Shown here: one piece after another, positions 1 to 13,300 of the stretch
How the letters are laid out: each line of letters begins with the position of its first letter
Numbering within the stretch: position 1 is the first letter of the stretch
NCBI GenBank assembly: GCA_008360955.1
Contig: LUCM01008171.1
Span: forward strand, 1-64,000
Direction: 5' to 3'
DNA: 64,000 nt
Source: Fasciolopsis buskii
Taxonomy: Eukaryota > Platyhelminthes > Trematoda > Plagiorchiida > Fasciolidae
Notes under the pieces: model-generated
The model's input: only the letters and a program-made list of their open reading frames with translations
The model's database searches: none
What the model was told of the DNA's origin: nothing
Translations under genes and position numbers: made by a program

Positions 1-3000
1 TGATCGGAGTGATTCGAAAGCAAGAACACTCGAAGAGTGCTGCACAAGCGGTAACGTACATGTTTCATGTGCAATAAAAGAACTGCAACCAAACAAACGT
101 CACAGAACTGATATCAAGCGTCAAAGCAGATCTTTGAAAAAGTCGATATCCGAGAATGGTCGATCTTCTCTGAAAGATCGGTGCCATTACAGAGGCATCT
201 AGCTAGAAGGTTAAAGAAGCTTTTGATAGAAGTGATTAGAATGATCAGCGATACGATTCACACAATATGAACTCAGTTTGTCCTGAACGAATGTTCATGT
301 TTCATACAAGTCTATGGAGATATTCTATAAGCATACGTCGATTTTCTCCAAAAGATCGATGCCATTACAAAATGAACATGAGAGAAGATGACATCCAGAA
401 TTTGCATTTTAATCGGTTTTATGGTGATAATCAATGTATTTCAATGTCAATGTAATTTTCACTGTCTTACGAGAGAGGATAGTTACCCCACGATTTATGT
501 TACATCAGTATCGTACTAAGTGGTCCCACATGAGATCCGTATGTGCACTCAAAATACAAATATATATGCTTATGAATACACGCCTTTATTCAACCATATA
601 TTAAAATGAACCGGAAGAAGCAGCGTTCAATACGAAGATGAATTTCTCACTTCTTCAGACGGATATCGTAAACCGACACTGAAGTGCGTTGCTTCGTACA
701 TCTCTTGTAAGCTGTATCTATTTCTTTGCGGAGTCCCTCGCATTTCTTATCGCGTAGACTATTTGCATTTATTGAAGCAGAATACATCTAAAAACAATAA
801 CACCTAATAATACAGCTTTCCTGTCACTATTATATACAGTGTTGCCCCGGCCAACGGAATTCTTTCGTGATCTGCTTCCATGTTTATCATGTCAGTAAGG
901 GTTCTCATTAGCTGCTGCAGTACTTCCTGCGTGCAGCCACTGTATGTGTTTCCGGAACAGAACGGCAGTGTGACAAATAATAAGTTACATTAAATTGTAA
1001 CCTTGGGTGTAAAGAACTCTGTAGGGAAATGACTTATTTTGACCAGTTCATTACGTTACTCCTGATCTGCAATGCTTGGCTCCAGATAATACACAAAATA
1101 TGTATTCTCAGCAGCACACTGACGTCAGCAATGACTAACAGCATGTTATATATAAGAGTAACTTCAATAATAACAGTGACACTGTGATAAAACTACGGAG
1201 AAAGAGCTAACGAAAGCAAAAGTGGTAAAACAACATTCAATTCGGACGGCTGCTCACATCGTCCTGATCATCTAAAGCAAGTCACCTGACTAAATGACAT
1301 CCAGAATAAGATCGGTGGAAAAAGTCGATCCCGAATAATACTGCAAAAATATTCTCGTTTTATGAATTCGTAAACGTGCGATGAATTTGCTAACCATGTC
1401 ACGTAAACTGAATAACGATGTGTGTCGAGACAGAAGTGTTTTCATAAAGCGAAACCAGACAAAATGAAGAAACCTTTGCCTTTGATTTCCTTGTCTTTCG
1501 CGAATATTGAAAAAGTAAATCCTTTCAGGCAGTCTTTAATTTTTATGAGTTTTAAGGGGAATATGGGCAGAAGTGATCAATTTTAAGAAATGGTTCACGA
1601 GGGGACTGTATGCGCGGCGTTTTACCGCCACCGGTGTTGCTCCGGGCATTAATACGTACGCAAACGTTATGTTATCCCTACGGTTTTCTTCAAAACTGGT
1701 CTTTGTTCTTGGTAAAAAGTACGCACAAGAAACACTAAATGAATTCGAAGTTTATGAATAGGACCACAAAATTCCCAGATGTGACAGGAGAGGTCATTTT
1801 TGGGAATTGATGGATTTGCAACTTAAAAACTCGCAATCAGTAACATGGGTTTGTAATGGTTTTCCTGGCAAGTTAAGCAAAATGGTTCCAGTGACCACAA
1901 CTGTTTCGAAGTTCTCCTATGGCTATTTAAGCTACGTACACGCCGCCTAATTGCGTATTCAATTTTTGGCGTGCGTTCTATAGATTCATTTCGTGCATGT
2001 CATTTCAGTTCGTTGCTTTACTGAATTTGTTTCATGTAAATGCTTGAAAATGAGTTTGTTATCTCCATACTATCACAATACTGCGTTGGACCAACATGGA
2101 GTAAATCAGTCTGGAATAGCTTAGAGTTGCTTTGAAACTTCGGTGTAAGGACGTCGCCATCATGCATACGAGTGTCATTTCGTCCGTTAATAAAGTTGCG
2201 CCCATCGGAGACACACAAGGTGGTGATAATATTACCTGTTGGGTGTTTCTAGCTTGATTTCGCAAATCCCCGGACAAGTCTGAATGAACCTGCAATTCAG
2301 GAGCCTTTATATGAACTGAATGCTAAAACTGATGACAACGAGGATAACTCTAAACAGGAAATTGTAACATTGGATTTACCAAACATTAGTCCAAGGTGAG
2401 CGGCGTTACATGCTGACAGTTAATTATCTAGAATTAATGGTGGTCACCGCAGTGGAATTGGTGTCATCTAGACAGACGTAGATTCTTCATCTTTCAAAAT
2501 GAAAGCTTTGCTTTCTCGTGTAATGATGCCTGACAAAATCTTTGGTTGAAATTCATTGCAGCACCAGAAGGTCAGTGGATTGAAACCAAGCGGTTTACTG
2601 GTGAACGTGTATCGTAGATGTCAAACCAAAGCCGTCTTCTTGAGGAGTTGCTCGACGAGCTGCCAACCAACTAATGTTTTCTCACTTACAATGTCGAAAT
2701 TCGCTACACATCTTTAGACCCCTGAATGCCGATTTGCCATTGGCTCCGTTTGTGTGGTTGCTAACAAAATACAATTCGCCGGAACGTGTGGTGGTAGGAA
2801 CTGTTTAAGAAAAAATAAACTTGGAGATAAGCATTACTGGTGAACTGCGACCTGAAAATTTGGTCGGAAACAACCCCAGTTATGCACAATTTTACATAGG
2901 TGAATTGTCATTTTCGTGAATCATCAAAACGGCTTTAGCCAATTGTCGATCGATTAAGATACCCCAAGTCATGCGTATTTCTCGTATAAATTTGTCATGG

Positions 3001-4227
3001 GATGTAAAACACTGTATATTTGGAGTGTGTTCTCAGTGAGCCGAAAATATTGTTAACAGAAGGCTATTTGAAAAAGTTTCAATCAAATGCAGTTTTCTCT
3101 CATTTAATGTTATTAGTCATGCTCCAGACACGGCACGTAAAGCAAACCAATCATCATGATGCATTCCATTGCGGCTCAAAAAAACAGTGCACCAATTATT
3201 AGTCTCGTCTTGTTTTACCGTGTGACATTGGGAAATATGAGGGTGATATCGGGTTCCAGAATCAACAACAACCGGCGCATGATATTGTGACTTCCCAAGA
3301 AAATGTCTCAAATTTGGCGACACTGAATACCACAAAGTCACGCAATACAGGCAGTGCTTTGTACATTGAACTGTCTTTTTGTAAAAGATACATTTCCTAG
3401 AAAACGCTGCAAAATGTCTTTAGCGCTTTCGGTACGCGCTTACGAACTGGGCAACAGGGGTTGGTTTTTGTATGGTTTACATTAACAAACATTGCAAAAT
3501 GTTGACGCAGTTTCATATGAGTCGATGTGGGCATGTTGTTTCTAGCTTCAGTGTACATATGTGGACTCATGTCTGCGATGATGTGCGAACAAACATGTCC
3601 CTTTCTAATTTTTCAACATTTCCATTTGAGTCCTACATGCCGGTCAAACGGCGATGTGCAAAAAGCAGGCATATGTTGACTGAGCATATATTCCGATGGA
3701 TGGTCGAAAAATCGTTCGGACGTCAGCATGCAAAAAGACGTGAGATTTTGAGATGACACGGATGGAAGTACAATCCGATTACCGAAATCGCGACGAATGG
3801 TGTTGAATGTTGATACCACGAGTTTTACCACTACACAGCTGAATAGCGTTGTAACAATGAATAGTCGACCTTCACAAATTAATAACATCATTACTGATGA
3901 TGATATTTTCACCGTCCGTATAAGTCAACCGAGAAATTTCTCCTCTCTAGGTCCCTTCAACAAAGTCGTGGATACACTTTTGTGGCTTAATTCGTTTGAT
4001 GCGTAACGGAAGATAATGAACATCGACAGATTATTGTACAACGAGCTATAACACTTCAATAGAAAACCGATATTGCACGACTCTGCATTGTTATTACTTC
4101 GATAATGGGGACATTCGGTAGACAGGAAAGAATAGCGTAAAGGGAAAACTAAACAAAGTTTAGGGAGCACATGTCATGAACGATATTAGCAAAAAATCAC
4201 ACTGGTCAAAAACTTTCATATATGAGA
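1..4227. other. AT-rich stretch with no recognisable gene
   Basis: I read both strands and found only short open frames, the longest just under 100 codons (3472-3756 plus and 3613-3912 minus, which overlap each other). None has a recognisable motif or convincing splice borders. It probably represents intergenic or decayed repeat DNA downstream of the ACBD6 gene. Confidence 0.5.
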
Positions 4228-4242
4228 ATATATATATATATG
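4228..4242. repeat. TA microsatellite at the Penelope-like element 3' end
   Basis: A short run of TA dinucleotides lies just beyond the 3' end of the minus-strand Penelope-like element. A similar TA run (6561-6580) follows the 3' end of the inverted second copy. Confidence 0.7.
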
Positions 4243-5850
4243 TTTATATATGGTATCGGTTAATTCGATGAACTGGGCAATTTGATTGCGAATGTTTCAT
4301 CACCAGTCGAGGTGACATCGGCAGTGCTATGATATTGTGGCGAACGTCTGGTTGTCGCCGTCCGCCTAAATGGGTCACCTAATCTTCTAGTCGGTGTTGA
4401 TTGGATACTCTTGGTTAGGTGGTGAGGTAGAGATGCTGACCAGTTGCTGTGTTCACGTTCGTCTATTGCTGACACGTTGTGGACTGAATCAGCGTCCGTT
4501 TCGACTGGCTTGTGCTGATTGGTCCTTCGATCGTATCGACAGGTATACGTGGTTCAGATCGACGTGTTTGTTTGTCAATCTTTTTGAGGAGTGACAAGCT
4601 TCGAGAAATTCCCTCGAATGTCTTACTCTACCCTGGTCGACGATCCTCACGTTTTCGAAGTTAAAATTGTGACCTTCCCGGTCTTCGTGCATTGAAATTC
4701 GGGAGAGAGTATCGTGCCTTCTTGCCAATTGGTGCTCATGGATCCGTGCCTCGAGTTTCTTTCCGGTTTGTCCAGTGTATTGTTTTTCGCAGCCTTTGCA
4801 GTCGATTTGATAGCTAAAGTTAGTTCGGTTGTTGTCAACTGTCGGTTCTTTCGTCCTAGGTAGAATCTTTCGTAGCGTTCTCGATGGCTTGTAGGCCACT
4901 TCAATTCCATGGAGCATGAGTAACTTTGCTGTAATTTCAGAAAAATGATTGATGCACGGCAAGACGGTTCGTGCTTTGGTCTGTTGGGCGATCGTCTTTC
5001 GGTACTAGTTTTTTTGGTGCTTCGTCTGACGAAGCTTAGTGTGCACCTGTTACGCAGAAATAAATGCTTTCCTGTGTGTTTCCTTCGCTCCACAGTGCTC
5101 CAGTGGGGTTGTGCTCTTTTGGAAAGTGCCTTGATGCAGCTTGGATGTTTGCTTTGAAATTGTAGGATTTGATCTGTGTGCGTGTTTTTGTGATATGCAG
5201 ATGTTTCCAATGTGCCTGTATTTGTCCATGTGTTGAGCACATCTAAAAGCGGTAGATTGTTGTTATGTTCTATCTTCATAGTGAACTTGATTTCCGTGAA
5301 AACTCCGTAGATGATAGTGAAAGTGTGTTGTAGTTCAGACCGTTTACTGATTACGAACGTATCGTCAACATAGCTCAGACACAATTCTGATGTGATTTCC
5401 GGTAGGATAGTTTTCTCTAGTTTCTGCATCACTGCCTCTGCAATGAAGCCTGATATTGGTAAGCCCATTCGGGTTCTCTTCTTTTGTTCATAAAACGTAC
5501 CTCGAACATGAAGTATGTTCACAGGCACAATCCTACTAATTCGCATGCACGGATCGAATTCAGTTGTTCCCTCCATTAGTGTTCTTCCAAAAGTTCTTGT
5601 GGTGTCTGTCTTGCCAAATGTTAGGGTATTGATGTGAAAACAGACACGACGTCGAAGGGGGATCATGATTTCATCCTCGTCAACATTTCTCCCGTGAAGT
5701 TTTTCCAAGAATTGCAGGGTATTGTTGATTGAATGTTTATGTCCTGTGAGTGGTTTCAGTTGCTTCCATAGGCTTTTGGCTAGGTTGTACTTTGGCATTT
5801 CCGGCAATGCAACTATTGGTACTATCATGTTAACCTTTTGAGCGAGTGAG
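4243..5850 (-). mobile_element. Penelope-like retroelement, 5'-truncated
   Basis: The minus strand reads into a Penelope-type reverse transcriptase followed by a GIY-YIG endonuclease, the order that defines endonuclease-bearing Penelope-like elements. The upstream part of the RT is missing: homology begins near 5830, at a segment reading KYNLAKSLW and LKPLTGH. The 3' 486 bp (4250-4735) are repeated in inverted orientation at 6021-6506 with almost no change. The element is interrupted by frameshifts and is not functional as read. Confidence 0.85.
4489..5828 (-). pseudogene. Penelope-like RT/GIY-YIG endonuclease, frameshifted
   Basis: The RT part lies in an open frame from 5828 downward. It carries the family motif MGLPISGFIAEAVMQKLE near residues 120-137, the catalytic YVDDTF near residue 153, and the thumb-like FTMKIEHNNNLPLLDVL. 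After about residue 240 the frame no longer resembles the family. The downstream nuclease is in another frame (4489-4962) with the Cys-rich GIY-YIG start YQIDCKGCEKQYTGQTG followed by ARIHEH. Known Penelope proteins combine both domains in one polyprotein, so at least one frameshift separates them here. The motifs give high confidence in the family. The exact clade is not assigned. Confidence 0.85.
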
Positions 5851-6020
5851 ACCCTCCTCTTAGTTCTAGTGTGTGCTGAACGATGATCTAAGGCTGCCTA
5901 AATTTGTCCTATTCTCTATTCACCCATTACAGATCTTCACTCTTATTTCGCCTCTTCGATTAACTTCGCATACTTCTTTAGTCCTCTGTATGCAACCGAA
6001 AACATCATACGGTTCCCTGG

Positions 6021-6585
6021 GCACCAATTGGCAAGAAGGCACGATACTCTCTCCCGAATTTCAATGCACGAAGACCGGGAAGGTCACAATTTTAACTTCG
6101 AAAACGTGAGGATCGTCGACCAGGGTAGAGTAAGACATTCGAGGGAATTTCTCGAAGCTTGTCACTCCTCAAAAAGATCGACAAACAAACACGTCGATCT
6201 GAACCACGTATACCTGTCGATACGATCGAAGGACCAATCAGCACAAGCCAGTCGAAACGGACGCTGATTCAGTCCACAACGTGTCAGCAATAGACGAACG
6301 TGAACACAGCAACTGGTCAGCATCTCTACCTCACCACCTAACCAAGAGTATCCAATCAACACCGACTAGAAGATTAGGTGACCCATTTAGGCGGACGGCG
6401 ACAACCAGACGTTCGCCACAATATCATAGCACTGCCGATGTCACCTCGACTGGTGATGAAACATTCGCAATCAAATTGCCCAGCTCAGCGAACAAACCGG
6501 TACCATCTTGTTGAACCTGAGCTACGAGAAAGGACATCATTCTCTAACCTGCTAGCAAATGTATATATATATATATATATATTCA
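6021..6585 (+). mobile_element. Inverted 3' fragment of the Penelope-like element
   Basis: Positions 6021-6506 match the reverse complement of 4250-4735 with no net length change (paired coordinates sum to 10756 throughout). The fragment encodes the tail of the GIY-YIG nuclease and differs from the first copy by about one residue in that stretch. It then runs to a TA repeat at 6561-6580. The two copies point away from each other, with about 170 bp of unrelated sequence at 5850-6020. Penelope-like elements often have truncated and inverted partner copies at insertion sites. Confidence 0.8.
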
Positions 6586-7185
6586 TATATACCGGATTAC
6601 ACGCCATTATGTTAAAATTGAGCTAGATGAGTTTTACTCCCAAATAGTGCGCGAACGAGTTCACCAGTGGTAAATTTCGTGTCGTCCTGGGGCACAACCG
6701 GGTCGTTTGGGGACAATATTGGGGTGTTTGTTCTGCTTGGGTCAGCAAACAGAAATCTTGAATTTTCAAGTGAATAGCGAATATTGCAAATGTATGATTT
6801 ATCCGTGCAAACATTGGTCAGTATTTTTCTTAATCTCTCATGTAACTAGAAAGTGTATCTGTTTTGTCTCACTTTTCTTTACCGTCAGTGAATTCTCGGA
6901 AGACAGCCCCCTGCATGCTGTACATAAATCTTAGGTACTCACATACTGAAGCGCACCAGCCAAGGACAGGTTCGTCGAAGATGAAGATAGTGATGGAACG
7001 GGATGTACCGTACAACCCATAAGTGTTTCGTGCATAAATCCGGGGTTCAAGGGTTGGTTACTACGGCAACTGTTTGTTTTCCATGTGAGTCCCGCAGAAT
7101 ACTGCAAACCAGTTTTGGGGTTACGAAACACTTTGAAGAAGCATCGGAATTGTTTCAGCTGACGGAATACGTGAAATTATGGTTA
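6586..7185. other. No recognisable feature
   Basis: Short open frames on both strands lack motifs or clear splice borders. Nothing here can be assigned. Confidence 0.4.
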
Positions 7186-7398
7186 CTAGGGGAAGAAAAT
7201 GGTACGATTTCTACTTGGCTGAAGTATTTTTTTATCAGAAGACCCCCCATTGCGTGTTAATACTGCCAAACGCTGATGATCACTTGGTGGTACACTCGAA
7301 CTCGAAGTGGGTGGAATATCATCCGTTGCTGCCACCAACAATACCTTTTCGATCAACGTCTCATTCAAGCGAAGTGGCCGCATTGGAGCTATTCGCAC
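7186..7398 (-). CDS. Candidate terminal exon of an unrecognised gene
   Basis: On the minus strand a strong-looking splice acceptor (pyrimidine-rich tract ending in TTTCATCAG, 7399-7407) is followed by an open frame of 70 codons to a TAG at 7186. The predicted peptide includes LNETLIEKVLLVAATDD, then a Ser/Pro-rich patch (PPTSSSSVPP), and ends NRTIFF-P. I do not recognise the family. No partner exon was identified, so this could be a chance acceptor beside an open frame. It lies downstream of the ACBD6 gene on the same strand. Confidence 0.22.
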   Translation of the reverse strand: MRIAPMRPLRLNETLIEKVLLVAATDDIPPTSSSSVPPSDHQRLAVLTRNGGSSDKKILQPSRNRTIFFP

Positions 7399-7403
7399 CT
7401 GAT

Positions 7404-10063
7404 GAAAGATAAATGAAGTTTAACATTACAGTTATTTACACCGTTCCATCACAAAGCATATTTGCAAAGTTCGCCGACACTGAACATACTTGCTTAAGTT
7501 CCAGCGGCAATACAATCATATGGTCAAACAATCAGCGGTGTGCACCATGCTCAAGAAACTAAAACCACCCAAATCTGACAGATTCTGGCCGTCAGTACAA
7601 CGGTAAATAATCCGTATCGTTAAAGTTTACATGTTTTAGACAATACCCTGAGATCAAAACGAAAGGGTCAAGCTCATTGCTGCCTTTCTAAGCCATCTTG
7701 GCAATCATGAAGCATTCGAACGACAAGACGGACGATATGGATTCCCAGCGATTCGGACACAGCTGACGTACATACGTGTTACTACCCTATTAGAAGGGGG
7801 AATTCCTTGTAAAAGTGTAGATAAATTCTAGAAACTAGAAAAAAATGTCATACACGCAAATGCGGAGACAAAATTAGCTATTTTATTAAGCTCAAATCTC
7901 TTTGAAGGTCACTGGAGGGTATGGGGTGGTCGTGTAAGCAACATGCTATGTCCAGTGGATAAGGACGATCCCACGGAAAAATTGCATTTGAAAGATGATT
8001 TTGTATATTTGAATTCAGTAGGTTCTTATGACATTAGATCAGGGACGCTATTATAGGGAGAAATTACCCGAAGACCGTTTAAACTATATAGAAGAAAATT
8101 TCTGTTACTTATAACTAAACAAACCAAAGCAATAGGAAGAATTTGCGATATTCGATGAGGGAATTTTCAATGCAGCCGAAGCAAATCAATACAATGATTG
8201 CTTTCACAGTGTGAAAGCAAGTATATATATGTATATATATATATATATATGTATATATGCACATTAGTTATCACCATAATGCGTCAATTTTTTTAGTTAA
8301 ATGGTTATGGCTGATCGTGACCCATTACGAGAGTACTGAAACTCCGCTGTTTGCTTCTGATTTGAATAGCTAAGAGAACACCTACAACCAGCAGTGATTT
8401 GATTTTTACTTGCTTGTAATCAGAAGCAACAAGCACCTCTGTACAGAACCTCATATTTGGTTAAAAATGTCAACTTCATAGCACATCATCTTTTGACTTC
8501 CCATTTTACTGATGGTCATGGTTCACAGTTCGCGTTCAGTGTAACCGCGGGTAGGGTGGTCCAAGTGGGCAAATATAACTGCACCTGCTTAGAGTTCCTG
8601 CCAACTTAGTCGAACCGTCGGCATGGATACCGTGTAAATAGTCACGCAAACATGTTCATTAGTGCTGCAAGGGTTTGGGACCAAGGAAACGACAAGACAA
8701 CAAGCAATGTGAAATGATCTCCGAAACGTTCCGAGTGAGAGCAGCCGAATCCATGGAGCAAAGGTCCTCAAATATCATGAACCAGATTTTCGTGACCGAT
8801 GGGTCCATTTTTAAGCTAGTTCCTCGTTCATGTATCGTGGACCATGAAAAATTACCAGACCTCAAAATCCATTGGCTGCGGAGGCGTACGCTGAATCAGT
8901 TGCATCCGAGCTAATGAGGCGATTGCACAACTCCTCACAGAATTTTTGTCGATTTACTTAAGGGGTCATTACTCGGTGTTTACGGAAACCAGTTTACGAG
9001 GCTACATAGGTAATCTTAGAAATTGTCCGATTCTCGTGCAGTTCTCTACGGATGCTTTCGCCACGCGGTTTAAAATATGCAAAGTAATGTTGTCACCGCT
9101 ACCATTTCGAGAGGAGCAGAACTGCTACCGATGACACCATCCTAGAATGAGAGATAAATCGCGCAGCATTTGGCTGCGATTAACACAATTAACCTTTCAT
9201 ATGTCAGCCACTCATTCGGATATGCGAAAGAGCCAACTTCTCTAACAGAGAATAAGCGTGCTTTCCAAGCACTCTCAGAAGATAAACAATCGTCTTTTCT
9301 CTTGTCCAAAGATTTACGGGAGACACATCATACCCTTGAACACTCGATCTAGTCTACAACTTGAAGTCCAGCATCGTGAATATTTGCGGATTCCAATCTA
9401 AAATAATCCACCATAAACGAGAGACCGTGAGGCCAATTGTAATATCTCGGATTAGTACTGGCAACTAGTAAACAGGATCCTATGGATACTAGTAACCGGA
9501 ACAGCACACATCATGAAAGAAAATGGTATTGCACGGAATATCATATGAATGTCTGCCATTGCTGCACTGAATCAAAACAGTTCACGGTCCAACTAGTCAT
9601 CACACAAGTCAATGATTTGGTCAAGCATTCACCTCAACTTCGAAGTGCATGGACAGCCACAAATAACCAGCGATCGGAAGATGAACACCCGATCGTTGCC
9701 AGTTAGTATCCACGGACCGTCGGTTACTAACCCGCTTGGAAATCTTCAACTGACTGCAACTCACACTCAGGGAATAATATACTTTTTGTTTCAATAACGT
9801 GGGAAGTGATAAGAAAGACAAGTCTTGGAACTTGTTGAACTTACTCTCTACCTGCCCCCCATTATTCTTTAGTTTGTTAGATTGTCGTCAAATAAACCTG
9901 AACTCATTTGGTGAACCTCCCACAATATAAAACCCTCAAAACACTCTGAACAGTTCACTTCTAGCTAGGTGTAGAAAGATGTCTACTCAAAATGTTGTCA
10001 AGACCAGACTTGAGTTTGGCCTTTTGACAAATACGGAAAAGTTTGGAGACGTTCATTCTACAG
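7404..10063. other. Intergenic DNA, no recognisable gene
   Basis: Only short open frames without motifs are present, plus the TA-rich repeat near 8221-8259. The region lies downstream of the ACBD6 polyadenylation signal. Confidence 0.45.
8221..8259. repeat. TA-rich microsatellite
   Basis: An interrupted TA dinucleotide repeat containing three GTATATAT-type units. No element end was recognised next to it. Confidence 0.85.
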
Positions 10064-10069
10064 TTTATT
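10064..10069 (-). promoter_or_regulatory. Probable poly(A) signal of ACBD6 (AATAAA)
   Basis: The minus strand reads AATAAA about 175 nt after the ACBD6 stop codon at 10245, a normal 3' UTR distance. It is the first canonical signal downstream of the stop that I found. Confidence 0.5.
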
Positions 10070-10244
10070 TACATGCATGAAACCGTGAGAGCCAATGAAT
10101 CTTTAGGCCATGTGTACATTCTCCAGAGCTTCAATACTTGCTCCAATAAACCAACCGGGCCGCTGAAAACGAAACGTATCAACGCACATTCGGAAAACGA
10201 ACTGAAAGGGGTGATTCCCACACATTCGAGCCTTGATGGTGAGA

Positions 10245-10378
10245 CTATTTTAGCACCATTTCCTTTTGATGTCTTTCCAACAAGTCAATGGGGTTATGGC
10301 CATCTTGATCTGTAAGTGAAACATCAGCTCCAGCCTTGTACAAAAGTCTTGCTAAAGTCAAATGACCGCACGAACAGG
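10245..10378 (-). CDS. ACBD6: ACBD6 terminal exon (last ankyrin repeat, stop)
   Basis: The acceptor CTTTTTCAG at 10379-10387 opens an exon that completes the codon split after MHY, giving YACSCGHLTLARLL. It continues with GADVSLTDQDGHNPIDLL and ends LKX at a TAG (10245-10247). The ankyrin consensus (GHLTLARLLYKAGAD) is clear. The preceding intron is only 53 bp. Confidence 0.92.
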
Positions 10379-13300
10379 CTGAAAAAGAATTTGAAGGAAA
10401 TTCTTCAGTGCTACTTGGGACAGTCACATACCATAATGCATCGGGCTTTGCATTTGTTCGTCTTGAGCATTTATATCGGCCGAATGAGCCAACAGAAATG
10501 AAGCGATATCATCCAGGCCGCGGTCGGCGGCCCAATGAAGTGGGGTCATCTTCTAAAATAGTAGAAGCACCAAATGATTCCGGCGAATGGTGCGTGAATC
10601 AGAGAAAACGAAAAAAACTCGTGAGCATTTCATCGGACCAAAAGCTTTTCTAGGGCATTTATGGGCGGCAAAAAGCTAGAGTATGATATTGATAATAAAA
10701 AAACGGGAGAATAGTTTAATTTTCGTAGCAGGACTGCATTCACATGAGGTGAAACCGAGCGTTCATCAAGTGCACGCATCCACACTACGTCCAATTCACA
10801 ATTTAATGTCAAAGGAAGGTAAAATTTAGAACGCGAATTGCACCGAGTTTTGATTTTCATAGTTAGCGCTAAGAATAGGCTTGTGCAGAATCCAATAAAT
10901 TAGTGCGGATCTCACGCCTGATCAAACAGAAGCCATTAACGTCACACGAACGAACGGTTGCATGAGGACATCGATCAGGTTGTTTTAAATTCTGCGAACA
11001 ACAGCTCATATCCAGTTGGAGCTCAGTTTAGCGGCCCCGGTCGAGCCGACCATTGTTTAGTCCAAAATTCAGTAGTGTGCCAAGAGGTATTGAAAATCTG
11101 AAGCGAATGTACATGAATGCGACTTGTGTTGAGCCCATTTTCTTTACGACATCTCATGATGATTTTTTAATAGGTTTATGGACAAAGATGCCAACACGTT
11201 TCAGTGTGAGCATATTTTCGTTTTAGCACTCACTAAAACTATATGCCGGAAAACTATAAAAATGCGGCAAAATAATAAAGGACATTTTTAGCTAGCTGCG
11301 CTACTTTAGTTTTTCGTGGAAATATGGCTGCATTATGATCTTGCTTGAGTGTTTCTTTGGTGCGGATTTACAGTTGCTTAAAATTCCGACTGGTTTTAAT
11401 TCTTGCATGAACTCAGGCATTGCTGCACCTCAAGGATCTTCGACTCTTTCTAGAAGAAACACTCGTACTCGCTGGCGGATAATTTCTAAGTGCACTTCTC
11501 TGGTCAAGGTGTCCATTCTGGACCTATTCAGAATCAACATTCGCTCCCTGTTGACGAAAACATCGGACTTATCCCTCGTACTCCAAACACTGACTTGCAC
11601 CATCTGTTAAGAGGAACTGTGGCTACTCTCGGATGTTACTGATGAACTTGTATCAGTTAGTATCTTTAAACCATACAGAAGGGAGAATGTTGAAAAAGAA
11701 AACTGGAAGTGGTGTGGCAACATACATTAAATCTCAGTTATGGCAAGTCTGGGAATATTTATAAACTCTAAGGAGAACGGGGCGTCACTAAGGCTTTCCT
11801 AGTCATTGCAGTACAATTATAAAGCGCATTTACATACCCCCTCCAAGCTTACAACATAAAATATCCATTTTTAAAAATTGCGGATAGTTTACGCATTATG
11901 AGTGGTCGCAATCAGGCACTCACTGTTTGATGTGACAGATCTTTACGTTTCTCCCACCAAAGGAAACTCCATCACCAGCTATATCGGATGAGATTCTGAG
12001 AAATTACACGCGCCCACCTCAGCGAGCGAATACTGTTTGGTCCCATCAAGAGCCAGGACAGAATCAGGGCAGGCTGTCCCGATTGGCTGACAAAAGAGAA
12101 CAACTATAGATGTGGTTTCTTTGGTGTGTGGACGTCTACAAACAGAAACACCAATCTACGAATAATGAGACAGGACCCATGCAATCGCACACACACAACA
12201 GTAATCAGCTTGGTAAACGATCAATGGGTCATTCATTTTGGAATGCGGCTAAAATTACCGCTTTTCGGAGGTGTCAATTAATCTTAGTTCAGTCACAGTT
12301 TCCACGACAAGCTTGACCGGGCTCAAACAGAACTAGAAAGGAGCGGAACTGCGTTGAACCATGCTGCTTGACAGAATGGTGTAATTCAATTAACGTTACC
12401 AGCTGGGTGCTTTGGCATCAGCTACGATAACTGCTGCCATACGGTGTCTCTACAAATGAGCAGACAATAGAATGGGAGTATTCGTATCAGAAAGCCGACT
12501 ATCAAGATGTCAGTTTCCTAACGACTGAGTGAGACATCGAGTCAACTCCACCTATTACTTACGACTGTTCTAAAATGAGAATTAATTAACAGGTTAGGGA
12601 CGCACTCAGACGACCTTGAGGAGGAATGCCAATCACATCCTGTCGAAAGACCCAAATGAATTGGATGTTTTACTTAATGTCGACCGTCAAACCAGGATTA
12701 GACGCCAGTAAAAACTCATTAATCAACAACTACAATTAGACAGTTTTGGGCCGTGCCTTTAGTTGTCAGCTGCAGAGCTAGGTGTACGATTGGAGGAGCT
12801 ACAACGAAGTGGGGAAAAACATCAAAACAGATTGCAGCAGAAGCAGATTCAGCCGAAAAAAACAAGCTAATAGATAAACAAACAGGCTAGCGCAAGCTGT
12901 CTACCAGGACGATAAGACAAGTTGTATTGAAAGAGGAGTTGATTCAAGAAAGTGAAATCAATACCATCACATCGAAACTGCAACTTGATGTGGTGTGATG
13001 GCTTGCATGCCTCCGTGACCCAAAGAGCTATAAAGGATGGATAATCTCAAATTAACGATCAATCACATCTGAAAGGTCAGTGAATAGAGGCCTGACAAAG
13101 CAGTGTGCTGGTTCTCCATGTTGGAGGTGCAACTGAGCAGGCAAATCATCTAGGCATAGAAGAATAAGTGATCTGAGGACTTCCTCTCAGTCACACCTCG
13201 TTTGTTACCTTGTCGTCAGAACCAAACGCTTTGGTTGGGAACCCTAGTCGTTCTGCTGATAAAGGGTGGTACTCAACAACTGTGCCTCTCCGTCATCTCC

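Noticed and set aside
3472..3912. Overlapping open frames of 94 and 99 codons on opposite strands
   Set aside because: Neither has a motif, a splice context or a biased composition that marks it as coding.
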